Source: Chitinophagales bacterium | Lineage (GTDB): Bacteria > Bacteroidota > Bacteroidia > Chitinophagales > JADIYW01 | Reading direction: 5' to 3' | NCBI GenBank assembly: GCA_017984135.1 | Contig: JAGNZZ010000005.1 | Coordinates: forward strand, 51,311-85,554 | Length of the DNA stretch: 34,244 nt | Part shown: positions 24,517 through 33,149 of the stretch, one piece after another | Numbering within the stretch: position 1 is the first letter of the stretch | Layout of the letters: each line of letters starts with the position of its first letter | Position numbers and translations under genes: made by a program | Notes under the pieces: generated by a model | What the model saw: only the letters and a program-made list of their open reading frames with translations | Database searches by the model: none | Told to the model about the DNA's origin: nothing

Positions 24517-27500
24517 ATGAAAAAATATCTACAAATATTATTTCCTCTGTTATTTCTTATAGGAATGAAAGAGAGTAAAGCTGTTTGTAACTTTAGCATC
24601 AGCAAAAGCACCGTTTGTGCCGGTGAAATTGTGACCATTCAACTCTCGCAACCTTATGCAAAATACCACAACATCATTGTATATAAAGGCGTTTATCCCT
24701 TTGGTACTGTAGCAACTTCTCCCAATGATTATAGTGTTTTATTGCCGTATGATGCAACCAAAGATAATACTATCAAAATTACATTTAGAGGAAGCACAAC
24801 GGCACAACAATACAGAATCCTTTTGGCAGAAAGTAACTCCGATTTAATGCCAGTACCTACCATACCTTGCGATGGCGGTAAATTAATAACGGTTAATCCA
24901 TCTCCAGATCCAGAGCTAAAAGAAACCAAGAATTTTATTTTTTGTAATGCAACAACAAGCCAAACAGTGAATGTCACCAATGCATCTACTACATTAGGCA
25001 TTAATACTAATTACCAAATTGATTGGGGTGATGGAAGTCCTGTATTTAACGCTGCATCCTTCAATGCTGCATTGACACATACGTACGCTCCAGGAAGTTA
25101 TAAACTAACCTTTACCGTTACTGGAAGTACTTCAGCACCATGTAATATTGCCAAGAAAACCTATAATGTTTTAATAGGTAAAGCTCCAACCATATCCATA
25201 TCTGCTTCCTCACCTACTGTGTGTATTCCGTCGAATTATGAATTGCCGATTAACTTAGCACAAACCACTGGTGTCAATCCATCAAGTACATTGTATAAAG
25301 TGTTTGTTAATGGAGAATTAGATACCATTTATGACAACACGAATCTACCATCATTATTAAAATATACGTTCACAAAAGGAAGTTGCGGTAATATCTCTAA
25401 AGATTGTAATACAGATAATAAATTTTCAGTTCGATTATTTGCCGTTAACGAATGTGATGTAACGGATGTCAGTCAATGCATAATGGTATTAGATAGTATT
25501 CGACCAGTAATTGGAGGACCAGATACCGTATGTATAAATGAGCCAGCGATATATAAAAATACAGATCCATTTAGCAGAGATGATCAATGTAATGAGCCAG
25601 CAAAGATATGGACAATTACACCCAATTCTGGATTTACAACAAGTACACCTTTAGGTTCGGCTACTTTTAACAATTTAAATATCACTTTTAATCAAAAAGG
25701 CACCTATACTATAAAACTTCGAGTAAGTGGTGCGTGTAACACAAAAGACACTTCATATATAGTTCAAGTAATTGATAGAGTAAACGCACAAGCAGCATTT
25801 AATGCGCCTTCGTGTATGACGACAAGTGGGTTTATGGATATTCCTTTTTCAAATACTTCTTATGACCCAACGAGTATTATAAAATACGAATGGACAATTA
25901 CTCCTTCTGCTGGAACTTCGTTTGTTGCTGGTAATGCAAATTCTGCAACACCAACGGTGCGTTTTACAAAATCTGGAATTTATCAAATTCAACTAACAGC
26001 GATTGGCGGATGCAATCAAGATATTTGGGATAGCACTTTAGTTATTAAAGGAAAACCAGCTATTGATTCACTGGCTATCCCTCAAGCTTGTTTTGTGCCG
26101 TACTCGTTTAATCCTAAAAATTACTTTAATTACTCTAATGGTGGTGATGTTGCCGCTGCGTTTACATGGACATTTAATGGGGCCACGCCATCGTCTTCCA
26201 ATTTAGAAAATCCTGGAAATATTACCTACAACATTCCAGGTTCATACGCAATACAACTTCATATTGCCGCACAATGTGGCGATTCAACTTTAACCAGCCA
26301 TATTACAGTTAATAATAATATTCGTCCGAATGCAGGTGTAGATTTAGGCGTTTGCAAATTTGATCCTCCTTTTCAACTTACAGCTACACCTCCAGGTGGA
26401 ATTTGGCGAGGAAATGGCATTATTGATTCCATTCAAGGCATCTTTAAACCATCCATTGTAACTACAGGACCACATGATGTAATTTATGTTTTAAATGCAA
26501 GCAGCTCCTGTCCAACAACAGATACTTTAAAAATAAGAGTTTCAGAAATAACTGGACTTACCGCTGGACCAGACCAATCAATTTGTAAAGGAAGTGGAAC
26601 TTTGCAATTAATCGGTAATCCACTTTTCCCAAATGGAAGTTGGATGGGCAATGGTGTTGTCAATTCGATTACAGGTATATTTGATCCAACTGGTATTATA
26701 GCTGGAAACTATCAAGTGGGATATATTTATACCGATCCAACTGGAGGCTGTAAAGACACCGCCTACAAACGCATTACAGTTTTTGACAGTGTACACGTTA
26801 GTCTTCCTGCGCCGGAATTATGTATTAACCAATCTTTTAACTTTGGAAATATTGTAGGCAATGTCACTTCAGCAAATTGGAATTTTGGTGATGGTACGCC
26901 AAATGAAATTATTATCAATCCAATTCATACTTATTTGCGTGATGGAAATTTTACAATTACCTTAATTGCTGAAACGGCAGATAGGTGTAAAGATACGATA
27001 CAAATTCCGGTCATTGTTCGAAAAAATCCGCCACTTTCATTCATTGTTTCACCCGATTCATCATGTACTGGCAATAATATTTCATTTTCATTTCCGGCAA
27101 CGCATACAACAGCAACCAACTACTTATGGGATTTTGGATTATCCACCGTGCAAAGTAATACGCCGGATGCACAACAGTATTCATTTCCAAAACCAATATT
27201 GAAAGATTCATTATACTATGTTACTTTACGTGCCGATTATTTTTGTGGTCCCTCATATTTTACAGATACTGTAAAAGTAAAAGCATCTCCAAAAGCAGAT
27301 TTTGGAGTTCAACCAATAGGATGTTCTCCATTTACTCCAACATTAGCAAATACTTCGTACGGTTCGCCCACTGATTTTGTGTGGAATTTTGGGAATGGAC
27401 AAACGACATTTATACAAAACCCATCTGCGCCTACATATACCAATACCACAAGAAGAGATTCGATTTTTACCATACGATTAAAAGTTTCCAATGCATGTGG

Positions 27501-28821
27501 AACCGACAGTATTAAAAAAGATATTTTAGTGAAAGCAAATGATGTCGTGGCAAAATTTTTCACCAGCATTAACCAAGGATGCCAACCCTTAGTGGTTGAT
27601 TTCTTTAATATCTCTACGCCAGGAACACAAATTATTTGGGATTTTGGCGATGGAAGTTCTGCTTATGCCGACCAAGTTTCTCATCAATATGATAGTGCTG
27701 GAAATTATAGAGTGAAATTATTGGCCATTGGCTCTTGTGGACGAGATTCCTTTCTTACAACGGTTCGGGTATTTGACAAACCCAAACCTGATTTTAATGT
27801 TATTGGGCCATGCGTCAATTCAGCCACTCAATTTATCAATAAAACCACTAATGGAAATAGTTTTATTTGGTATTTTGGAGATGGTACTTCCTCTACACAA
27901 CCGAATCCTACACACACTTTTACTTCTACTGGTGTATATGATGTAAAATTGGTAGTAGCCAATAGTCGTCCTTGTGTAGATTCTATTACAAAACAAATCA
28001 ATGTATCCGTAAAACCAAATGCTGATTTTAGCGTAGTCAATCCAAAAGGTTGTCAAGAAGAAGCAACCGTATTTTTAAATTCTTCTACCAATGCATTAAC
28101 CTATCATTGGTATTTGGGTAATGGAGAAACTTCTAATGTAGGTGGTTTGTCGTACACCTATCCAAGTGCCGGAATTTACAACGTAACACTAACTGCCATC
28201 AATGGCGATTGTAGAGATAGTGTGCGACAAGTCGCTGCTGTAGAAATATATCCAAAACCGGTGGCAGATTTTATTTATCAATTTACAGGAAATGGGTTTA
28301 ATGCACCTGTTGAATTTACAAACACAACAGTAAATGGAAATTCATTTTTTTGGAATTTTGGAGATATGGATACTTCTATTTTAAGAGATCCATCACATCA
28401 ATACAATGGTGAAGGTCCTTACCGTGTAACATTATTTACCGAAAGTGATAAAGGTTGTAAAGACACGATTACCTATCCAATTGGTGTAGATTATTCTGGA
28501 CAATTATATGTACCAAATGTATTCTCACCAGAAGTGGGTGTGGGTGAATCTGCTTTATGGAAACCGAAAGGATTATCTTTAAAAGAGTATCATGTACAAG
28601 TGTTTTCTACGTATGGACAATTGCTTTGGGAAAGTACTACTTTGGAAAATGGACAACCCACAGAAGCTTGGGATGGCCGTGTGAAAGGTAAAATTTTACC
28701 ACAAGATATTTATGTTTGGAAAATTCGAGCCATATTCACAGATGGAACAGCTTGGGAAGGCATGAAAGATTCTAAAACAGGCAAAAAAGCCATTATGGGT
28801 TCTATTGTATTATTGAGATAA
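24517..28821 (+). CDS. Giant PKD-repeat surface protein with T9SS type B sorting domain
   Basis: A 1,434-residue secreted protein. After a signal sequence (cut near residue 22) come about eleven PKD-like modules of 75-100 residues, recognisable by WxFGDG-type turns (IDWGDGS, WNFGDGT, WDFGDGS, WYFGDGT, WNFGDMD) and a Y-x-V-x-L strand. In the middle (about residues 605-750) two modules of another type read GIWRGNGIID...GIF and GSWMGNGVVN...GIF. The last 90 residues (LYVPNVFSPEVG ... WDGRVKGKILPQDIYVWKI) are the CHU_C/type B C-terminal domain that directs type IX secretion and surface attachment. Roles of such proteins are adhesion or gliding; this one could be either. It follows its PorP/SprF partner by 14 bases and ends before a bidirectional terminator. 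Confidence 0.93.
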   Translation: MKKYLQILFPLLFLIGMKESKAVCNFSISKSTVCAGEIVTIQLSQPYAKYHNIIVYKGVYPFGTVATSPNDYSVLLPYDATKDNTIKITFRGSTTAQQYRILLAESNSDLMPVPTIPCDGGKLITVNPSPDPELKETKNFIFCNATTSQTVNVTNASTTLGINTNYQIDWGDGSPVFNAASFNAALTHTYAPGSYKLTFTVTGSTSAPCNIAKKTYNVLIGKAPTISISASSPTVCIPSNYELPINLAQTTGVNPSSTLYKVFVNGELDTIYDNTNLPSLLKYTFTKGSCGNISKDCNTDNKFSVRLFAVNECDVTDVSQCIMVLDSIRPVIGGPDTVCINEPAIYKNTDPFSRDDQCNEPAKIWTITPNSGFTTSTPLGSATFNNLNITFNQKGTYTIKLRVSGACNTKDTSYIVQVIDRVNAQAAFNAPSCMTTSGFMDIPFSNTSYDPTSIIKYEWTITPSAGTSFVAGNANSATPTVRFTKSGIYQIQLTAIGGCNQDIWDSTLVIKGKPAIDSLAIPQACFVPYSFNPKNYFNYSNGGDVAAAFTWTFNGATPSSSNLENPGNITYNIPGSYAIQLHIAAQCGDSTLTSHITVNNNIRPNAGVDLGVCKFDPPFQLTATPPGGIWRGNGIIDSIQGIFKPSIVTTGPHDVIYVLNASSSCPTTDTLKIRVSEITGLTAGPDQSICKGSGTLQLIGNPLFPNGSWMGNGVVNSITGIFDPTGIIAGNYQVGYIYTDPTGGCKDTAYKRITVFDSVHVSLPAPELCINQSFNFGNIVGNVTSANWNFGDGTPNEIIINPIHTYLRDGNFTITLIAETADRCKDTIQIPVIVRKNPPLSFIVSPDSSCTGNNISFSFPATHTTATNYLWDFGLSTVQSNTPDAQQYSFPKPILKDSLYYVTLRADYFCGPSYFTDTVKVKASPKADFGVQPIGCSPFTPTLANTSYGSPTDFVWNFGNGQTTFIQNPSAPTYTNTTRRDSIFTIRLKVSNACGTDSIKKDILVKANDVVAKFFTSINQGCQPLVVDFFNISTPGTQIIWDFGDGSSAYADQVSHQYDSAGNYRVKLLAIGSCGRDSFLTTVRVFDKPKPDFNVIGPCVNSATQFINKTTNGNSFIWYFGDGTSSTQPNPTHTFTSTGVYDVKLVVANSRPCVDSITKQINVSVKPNADFSVVNPKGCQEEATVFLNSSTNALTYHWYLGNGETSNVGGLSYTYPSAGIYNVTLTAINGDCRDSVRQVAAVEIYPKPVADFIYQFTGNGFNAPVEFTNTTVNGNSFFWNFGDMDTSILRDPSHQYNGEGPYRVTLFTESDKGCKDTITYPIGVDYSGQLYVPNVFSPEVGVGESALWKPKGLSLKEYHVQVFSTYGQLLWESTTLENGQPTEAWDGRVKGKILPQDIYVWKIRAIFTDGTAWEGMKDSKTGKKAIMGSIVLLR

Positions 28822-28854
28822 CTCAGAAAATATTCATTCAATATTCTAATAATA

Positions 28855-28890
28855 AAAAATAGGTTGCTCCAACGAAAGCAACCTATTTTT
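28855..28890. terminator. Bidirectional terminator between the PKD gene and ahpD
   Basis: AAAAATAGGTTGCT (28855-28868) and AGCAACCTATTTTT (28877-28890) form a perfect 14-bp stem with A- and T-runs on both sides, serving the two convergent genes. Confidence 0.9.
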
Positions 28891-28904
28891 ATTCTATAAT
28901 CAGC

Positions 28905-29480
28905 TTAATAAATCACTTTGCTTAAGCTAGTGATAATACTAGCAATACGGATAGCATCCCAAATTCTATTTTCTGTACCTCCATTGTGTAACACCGATTG
29001 CTCATGGCTTTTTACGCACATTTCACAACCATTTACTGCACTTACTGCTAAGCTTACCAACTCAAAAAATTCTTTCCCCAAAACAGGATTCATCATAATG
29101 TTCATGCGTAAACGTGCCGGTGCATTGTTGTACTTTTCTTTCTCCACAAAATGACGGAAACGATACAATACATTATTTGCTGCTAACAAAGAAGAACAAG
29201 CTTGTGCATCGGCAATCTCGGCATCAGTGGCGCCATGTTCTTTGGCTTTTGCAGTAAAAACGTTGCTTAAAATCTCTTTATTGTTGTTGGTAGAAATGGC
29301 TAATGCCAGCAAGTGTGTTTCTTTTAATGATAAATGTTCTGAAGTTAAAACTGCTTTTACATTTAGTTTTAAATCTCTCAAATATTTAGAATCTGCCACT
29401 CCTAAATTTTGAAGTGTTGCATTGGTATATTCAGTAGGAATACCTAAATCGACCAATATTTCTTTTATTGTTTCGTGCAT
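28905..29480 (-). CDS. ahpD: AhpD-type alkyl hydroperoxide reductase partner (CMD family)
   Basis: A 191-residue protein of the carboxymuconolactone decarboxylase/AhpD fold. The thiol site GCEMCVKSHE has Cys152 and Cys155 with His159. Glu140, twelve residues before the first Cys, matches the mycobacterial AhpD charge relay Glu118-Cys130-Cys133-His137. The His between the cysteines of the mycobacterial enzyme (His132) is Met154 here. AhpD accepts electrons, via lipoylated proteins in mycobacteria, and reduces oxidised AhpC. It follows ahpC in the same orientation, with a hairpin/T-run between that may reduce its expression. Confidence 0.88.
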   Translation of the reverse strand: MHETIKEILVDLGIPTEYTNATLQNLGVADSKYLRDLKLNVKAVLTSEHLSLKETHLLALAISTNNNKEILSNVFTAKAKEHGATDAEIADAQACSSLLAANNVLYRFRHFVEKEKYNNAPARLRMNIMMNPVLGKEFFELVSLAVSAVNGCEMCVKSHEQSVLHNGGTENRIWDAIRIASIITSLSKVIY

Positions 29481-29499
29481 AGTTTTTATTTAGAGATGA

Positions 29500-29538
29500 G
29501 ATAAAAAATGAGATGTAAGTTTTATCTCACATCTCATT
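29500..29538 (-). terminator. Attenuator-like terminator between ahpC and ahpD
   Basis: A 10-bp stem (29507-29516 with 29529-29538) reads AATGAGATGT ... ACATCTCATT on the minus strand and is followed by a T-run. It lies after ahpC and before ahpD, so part of the transcript may stop here. Confidence 0.7.
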
Positions 29539-29561
29539 GATAAAATAATTTTGATAAAGTA

Positions 29562-30107
29562 TTAAGATAAAGTTGCTTCCCCTTTTTGCCAGTTGCAAGG
29601 GCAAAGTTCGTCTGTTTGAAGTGCATCCAATACTCGAATAACTTCATTTACATTTCTGCCGACAGATAAGTCATTTACAGATACGAACCGAACGATTCCT
29701 TGAGGATCAACGATGTACGTTGCTCTATAACAAACTTCTTCGCCTTCCGTTAAGATTCCTAAATCTCTAGACAACGTTTTAGAGGTATCTGCTAACATTG
29801 GAAAAGGCAAACTTCGTAAATCATCATGATGCGTTCTCCAAGCGTGGTGAACAAATTCACTATCAGTAGATGCGCCGATTAATACGGCATCTCTATCATT
29901 GAAATCGCCATTATGCTTTCCAAATTCTGCAATTTCTGTTGGGCAAATAAATGTAAAATCCTTTGGCCAAAAGAAAATAACCAACCATTTGCCATCTTTG
30001 GTATGGATGTCGTTGGTGATAGTCTGAAATTCTTTACCTTTTTCTAAGCTAACTACTGCTGTTTTTTCGAATGCAGGAAATTTTTGTCCTACTGTTAATA
30101 ATGCCAT
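29562..30107 (-). CDS. ahpC: AhpC-family peroxiredoxin (three-Cys, mycobacterial type)
   Basis: A 181-residue 2-Cys peroxiredoxin. The peroxidatic Cys55 sits in FWPKDFTFICPTEIAEF. The C-terminal ELCPCNWQKGE holds two Cys (169 and 171), as in Mycobacterium tuberculosis AhpC (Cys61, 174, 176), which is reduced by AhpD rather than AhpF. It reduces hydrogen peroxide, alkyl peroxides and peroxynitrite in the cytoplasm. It lies 32 bases after dps and 81 bases before ahpD, with divergent oxyR beyond dps, so induction by peroxide through OxyR is likely. Confidence 0.93.
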   Translation of the reverse strand: MALLTVGQKFPAFEKTAVVSLEKGKEFQTITNDIHTKDGKWLVIFFWPKDFTFICPTEIAEFGKHNGDFNDRDAVLIGASTDSEFVHHAWRTHHDDLRSLPFPMLADTSKTLSRDLGILTEGEEVCYRATYIVDPQGIVRFVSVNDLSVGRNVNEVIRVLDALQTDELCPCNWQKGEATLS

Positions 30108-30139
30108 TTTTTTTAGTTTTTATATAGTGATAAAATTGT

Positions 30140-30625
30140 TTAATGATTTAACCATGCTGTGTACATCCAAATTTCTTTTTCTTGTTGGGTAATGAAATCT
30201 GTTAACAATGTAGTAGTGCCTTCATCGTTTAGTTTTTCTGCTGTAGCTAATATTTCGCGCTCCAAGATAATTATTGTTTTTATGCTATTAACAATTAATT
30301 CAACAGCTTGTTTTGCATCACTTATATTTTTTCCTTCTTTTATGGATGTTTGTTTTAAATAATCGGAAAAAGTATGCAGTGGTGTAAAGTTTAACGTTAA
30401 AATGCGTTCTGCAATCAAGTCTATTTTGTCTTGTGCATCTGTATATATTTCTTCAAATTTAACGTGTAATTCAAAGAAATGTTTACCTTTTATATTCCAG
30501 TGTAAACCGCGTGTATTTTGATAGTAGATTTGATAATTGGCTAGTAAAGTGTTTAATTCTGTAGCTAATTCTTCTGATAATTTAGCATCTAATCCAATAG
30601 AAGTTGTTTTTTTAGAATTACGCAT
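30140..30625 (-). CDS. dps: Dps family DNA-binding ferritin-like protein
   Basis: From the ATG at 30625 it has 161 residues, the usual Dps size. The intersubunit ferroxidase site is seen in QNTRGLHWNIKGKHFFELHV and EEIYTDAQDKIDLIAERIL. An open frame continues upstream to 30757 but would overlap oxyR and cross the promoter, so it was rejected. Dps oxidises Fe(II) with hydrogen peroxide and stores the iron, protecting DNA. The N-terminal tail (MRNSKKTTSIG) is short and basic. A TATATTTG box at 30646-30653 lies 21 bases upstream. Confidence 0.92.
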   Translation of the reverse strand: MRNSKKTTSIGLDAKLSEELATELNTLLANYQIYYQNTRGLHWNIKGKHFFELHVKFEEIYTDAQDKIDLIAERILTLNFTPLHTFSDYLKQTSIKEGKNISDAKQAVELIVNSIKTIIILEREILATAEKLNDEGTTTLLTDFITQQEKEIWMYTAWLNH

Positions 30626-30645
30626 GTTTTTTATTTTTAGTACTA

Positions 30646-30653
30646 CAAATATA
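30646..30653 (-). promoter_or_regulatory. Putative -7 box of dps-ahpC in the dps/oxyR intergenic region
   Basis: TATATTTG on the minus strand, 21 bases before the dps ATG, in the 85-base gap shared with divergent oxyR. The -33 element is not clear, as expected if OxyR activates it. I saw no unambiguous OxyR operator. Confidence 0.5.
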
Positions 30654-30710
30654 AGCCGATTTGTTTTATAATGAAAATCAATTAATTTTATCCTTTGATA
30701 AAAAAACTTT

Positions 30711-31649
30711 ATGAATATTTCATTAACACAATTAGAATATGTTTTGGCAATTGACAACTATCGTCACTTTGCGAAAGCCGCAGAAGCTTGTTTGGTAACA
30801 CAACCTACCTTAAGTATGCAGTTAAAAAAATTAGAAGAAGAGTTAAAGTTAGATATTTTTGACAGAAGCAAGCAACCTATTATTCCCACTGATGCTGGAA
30901 AAGAATTAATAGAGCAAGCACGCATCATTTTACGTGAAGCCAAAAAATTAGAACATATTGCCAAGCACTATGATGACACTTTTGAAGGCAGTTTACATAT
31001 CGGAATTATTCCAACTATTGCACCCTATCTGTTGCCTTATTTTTTAGGTGATTTTTTAAAAAAATATAAAAAAATAAAATTGTTTTTACAAGAATTAACC
31101 ACTGAAGAAATTATTTACAAACTGAATAAGGATGAATTAGATGCTGCCATTTTAGCCACTCCATTGCACGAGATTAATATTATTGAAGAACCTTTATTTT
31201 ATGAAGAGATAAAAGTATATGCTCATTTCAATCATCCATTAACAAAGAAAAAATTGCTGGATCATAAGGATATTCAACGAGATGATATTTGGATGTTGTC
31301 GAAAGGGAATTGCTTTAGAAACCAAGTATTTAGTATTTGTACACAACCAATGCGCACAGATGAGCAGCTAAAATATGAAAGTGGTTCATTAGAAACTTTA
31401 AAAAAAATGGTGGAAATGGAAGGTGGTTTTACATTACTACCAGAATTGGCTGTTTTAGAATTGCCAACTAAAAAACTGAACCATATTGCTGAGTTTAAAA
31501 AACCCAAACCACTTCGAGAAATCAGCATAGTATATGCTCGAAGTGTTTCAAAGAAAAAAACGATTGAGGCCTTAAAAAAGTTAATTGAAGCATCTGTTCC
31601 AGAATACTTATTAGACAAAAAAAGAGGTTCTGTTGTAGAGTGGAAATAG
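30711..31649 (+). CDS. oxyR: Peroxide-sensing LysR-type regulator OxyR
   Basis: A 312-residue LysR-family protein: an N-terminal winged helix (LTQLEYVLAIDNYRHFAKAAEACLVTQPTLSMQLKKLEEEL) and a two-lobe sensor domain. The OxyR redox pair is present, Cys201 and Cys210 in KGNCFRNQVFSIC, with the same nine-residue spacing as Cys199/Cys208 of E. coli OxyR. Oxidation by hydrogen peroxide forms a disulfide that turns on target promoters. It is divergent from dps-ahpC-ahpD, the expected targets. It ends 3 bases from the stop of the convergent membrane gene; a short palindrome over both stops (31644-31658) with T-runs may serve both as terminator. Confidence 0.94.
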   Translation: MNISLTQLEYVLAIDNYRHFAKAAEACLVTQPTLSMQLKKLEEELKLDIFDRSKQPIIPTDAGKELIEQARIILREAKKLEHIAKHYDDTFEGSLHIGIIPTIAPYLLPYFLGDFLKKYKKIKLFLQELTTEEIIYKLNKDELDAAILATPLHEINIIEEPLFYEEIKVYAHFNHPLTKKKLLDHKDIQRDDIWMLSKGNCFRNQVFSICTQPMRTDEQLKYESGSLETLKKMVEMEGGFTLLPELAVLELPTKKLNHIAEFKKPKPLREISIVYARSVSKKKTIEALKKLIEASVPEYLLDKKRGSVVEWK

Positions 31650-31652
31650 CTG

Positions 31653-32300
31653 CTATTTTTGTACTTCATCGATGCTTAATTCATTCAAGCAATCTCTCAG
31701 GTTATCTAAATATCGTCCATATAGTTTTTTGATATACCATTTCATTATTGGGTAAGAAATTAAGGTCAACAGCAAAGCAAACGACATTATTATAGCAAGC
31801 GTAGCCGCATTAAAAATATCAAAATACAACAAATGACCTAAGGCTTTTAGTTCGTATAATACTGCAAATCCTGAAAAAAAACCGGATATAGGTGTAAGCA
31901 ATAAACTTCCCCAAAAATAAATATTTAAGTATTTCTCCAATTGGGTGATGAGTAACTTTAAGTTGGTTTTTACGTCTTGATGATACGATGAAAAATGCGC
32001 TAACTCTTTGTATTTTTTATAATAATAAACAAAATATGGAATAAACATAAACACAATGACAGCCAAACACAACAAGGTAACTTCTTTGTTTTGAAAATAA
32101 ATAGGCACTGCAGCAATTAACACTAAACAAATAGAAAACAAAGCGATTTCAAGCAATAAACTTCGACGTAGTTTTTCAATGATAGAGGAAGATTTTCGCT
32201 TCAACATTTCTTGAATTTTAGATTTTTCAATCGCTTGATTTTGAATATCGTTTTCGATATTATCTGACCAAATATTTTTCAGCTCATCTAGTTCCATCAT
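31653..32300 (-). CDS. Membrane protein paired with the ECF sigma factor (anti-sigma candidate)
   Basis: A 215-residue protein with a charged N-terminal domain (MMELDELKNIWSDNIENDIQ..., about 45 residues), a first helix pair (about 48-92), a coiled middle (YYYKKYKELAHFSSYHQDVKTNLKLLITQLEKYLN) and a second helix pair (about 128-190), then a short cytoplasmic tail. I recognise no named anti-sigma fold. Its start overlaps the sigma-factor stop as ATGA, so the two are translated together, the standard arrangement of an ECF sigma factor and its membrane regulator. The function is inferred from that context. Confidence 0.65.
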   Translation of the reverse strand: MMELDELKNIWSDNIENDIQNQAIEKSKIQEMLKRKSSSIIEKLRRSLLLEIALFSICLVLIAAVPIYFQNKEVTLLCLAVIVFMFIPYFVYYYKKYKELAHFSSYHQDVKTNLKLLITQLEKYLNIYFWGSLLLTPISGFFSGFAVLYELKALGHLLYFDIFNAATLAIIMSFALLLTLISYPIMKWYIKKLYGRYLDNLRDCLNELSIDEVQK

Positions 32301-32776
32301 CGCTCAGTATTTAATAAGGTTTTCAATTTTTCTTTAATTCTATTCATCTTCACAGCCACATAATTGGCGGTAATTCCTGTTATTTCTGCTATTTCGTCGT
32401 ATGGTTTATCTTCTAAATATAATAAAATGATTGACTTTTCAATCGATGTAAGGTGGTTAATTGCTTTGTATAATAACTGCAAGTTTTCTGCCAAATTTTC
32501 ATCTTTTTCATCTTTAATTTGATAGGTGACGGCATCCAGTTCGGTGGTCAATACTCTTTTTTTTCGCAGTCCAGAAATTGCCGTATTGAGTGCAATCCTA
32601 TACATCCAAGTGCTTACTTTTGATTCATTTCTAAAGCTTGGAAATGATTTCCATAGTTGCAAAATCATTTCTTGAAATAAATCTTCTCTTTCCGTTTCGT
32701 TGTTGCAATAAATTCTACACACCTTATGCAAGATGCCTTGATGTTGATTAATGGTTTGTACAAAAAGTTGCTCCAA
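32297..32776 (-). CDS. ECF-type RNA polymerase sigma factor
   Basis: About 159 residues with region 2 (LHKVCRIYCNNETEREDLFQEMILQLWKSFPSF, then STWMYRIALNTAIS) and region 4 (IEKSIILLYLEDKPYDEIAEITGITANYVAVKMNRIKEKL). This is the standard two-domain ECF layout. No ATG is well placed. The nearest sensible start is the TTG at 32776 (reading MEQLFVQ), about 37 bases downstream of a TATCTTTG box (32813-32820). The open frame extends to 32974 but would add an unlikely hydrophobic segment and run antisense through the next gene. It is followed by an overlapping membrane-protein gene, its likely regulator. Confidence 0.85.
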   Translation of the reverse strand: MEQLFVQTINQHQGILHKVCRIYCNNETEREDLFQEMILQLWKSFPSFRNESKVSTWMYRIALNTAISGLRKKRVLTTELDAVTYQIKDEKDENLAENLQLLYKAINHLTSIEKSIILLYLEDKPYDEIAEITGITANYVAVKMNRIKEKLKTLLNTER

Positions 32777-32795
32777 ATGATTTACAAGCTTATGT

Positions 32796-33149
32796 ATGAG
32801 TAGAAAAAACAGCAAAGATATTACAATAATAAAGAAAAATAGACTCTTGAAAAAATCAATCTCTAGCGCAGCCATCTTGATATTAATCTCCATATCAACC
32901 GCATTCGGAAATACAAAAAAAATAGACAATAATCTTGTTGGCACTTGGATGCAACAAGATATGTTAGCAAGCAATGGTTATGGTGATTATGCCTCTTATA
33001 CTTCTGTTACCTATTACCAATTTAATACAGATGGTACCGTGTGTGTAACGGATGGTGGTGCCGTTGGCAGTGGTAATAATTGGAGTTACAACAACGATAG
33101 CCATAGCCAGGCAACGTGTGGAAAATATTCAATTAAAACTTTTACTTAA
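32796..33149 (+). CDS. Lipocalin-like secreted protein, apparently truncated
   Basis: Up to 117 residues. A signal sequence (KKSISSAAILILISISTAFG, cut before NTKK) is followed by DNNLVGTWMQQDM and strands YYQFNTDGTVCV and NNWSYNNDSHSQATCGKYSI, the opening half of a lipocalin-like beta-barrel as seen in small Bacteroidota proteins. The frame then stops at KTFT, where such proteins would need several more strands, and overlaps the end of rlmN by 4 bases. The start is uncertain: ATG at 32796 gives a long polar lead, and a TTG at 32847 gives a compact signal peptide and avoids the sigma promoter. It may be a broken gene or an unusually short member. Confidence 0.5.
   Translation: MSRKNSKDITIIKKNRLLKKSISSAAILILISISTAFGNTKKIDNNLVGTWMQQDMLASNGYGDYASYTSVTYYQFNTDGTVCVTDGGAVGSGNNWSYNNDSHSQATCGKYSIKTFT
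32813..32820 (-). promoter_or_regulatory. -7 promoter box of the sigma-factor operon
   Basis: TATCTTTG on the minus strand, 37 bases before the TTG at 32776. It helps to reject longer versions of the sigma factor. No clear -33 TTTG was seen, so it may be a partial promoter. Confidence 0.45.

Noticed and set aside
30626-30757. 44-codon N-terminal extension of Dps
   Set aside because: It overlaps divergent oxyR and the intergenic promoter; the ATG at 30625 gives a normal Dps length.
32777-32974. N-terminal extension of the sigma factor with a membrane-like segment
   Set aside because: It is antisense to a signal-peptide gene and crosses a promoter box; the ECF domain begins right after the TTG at 32776.
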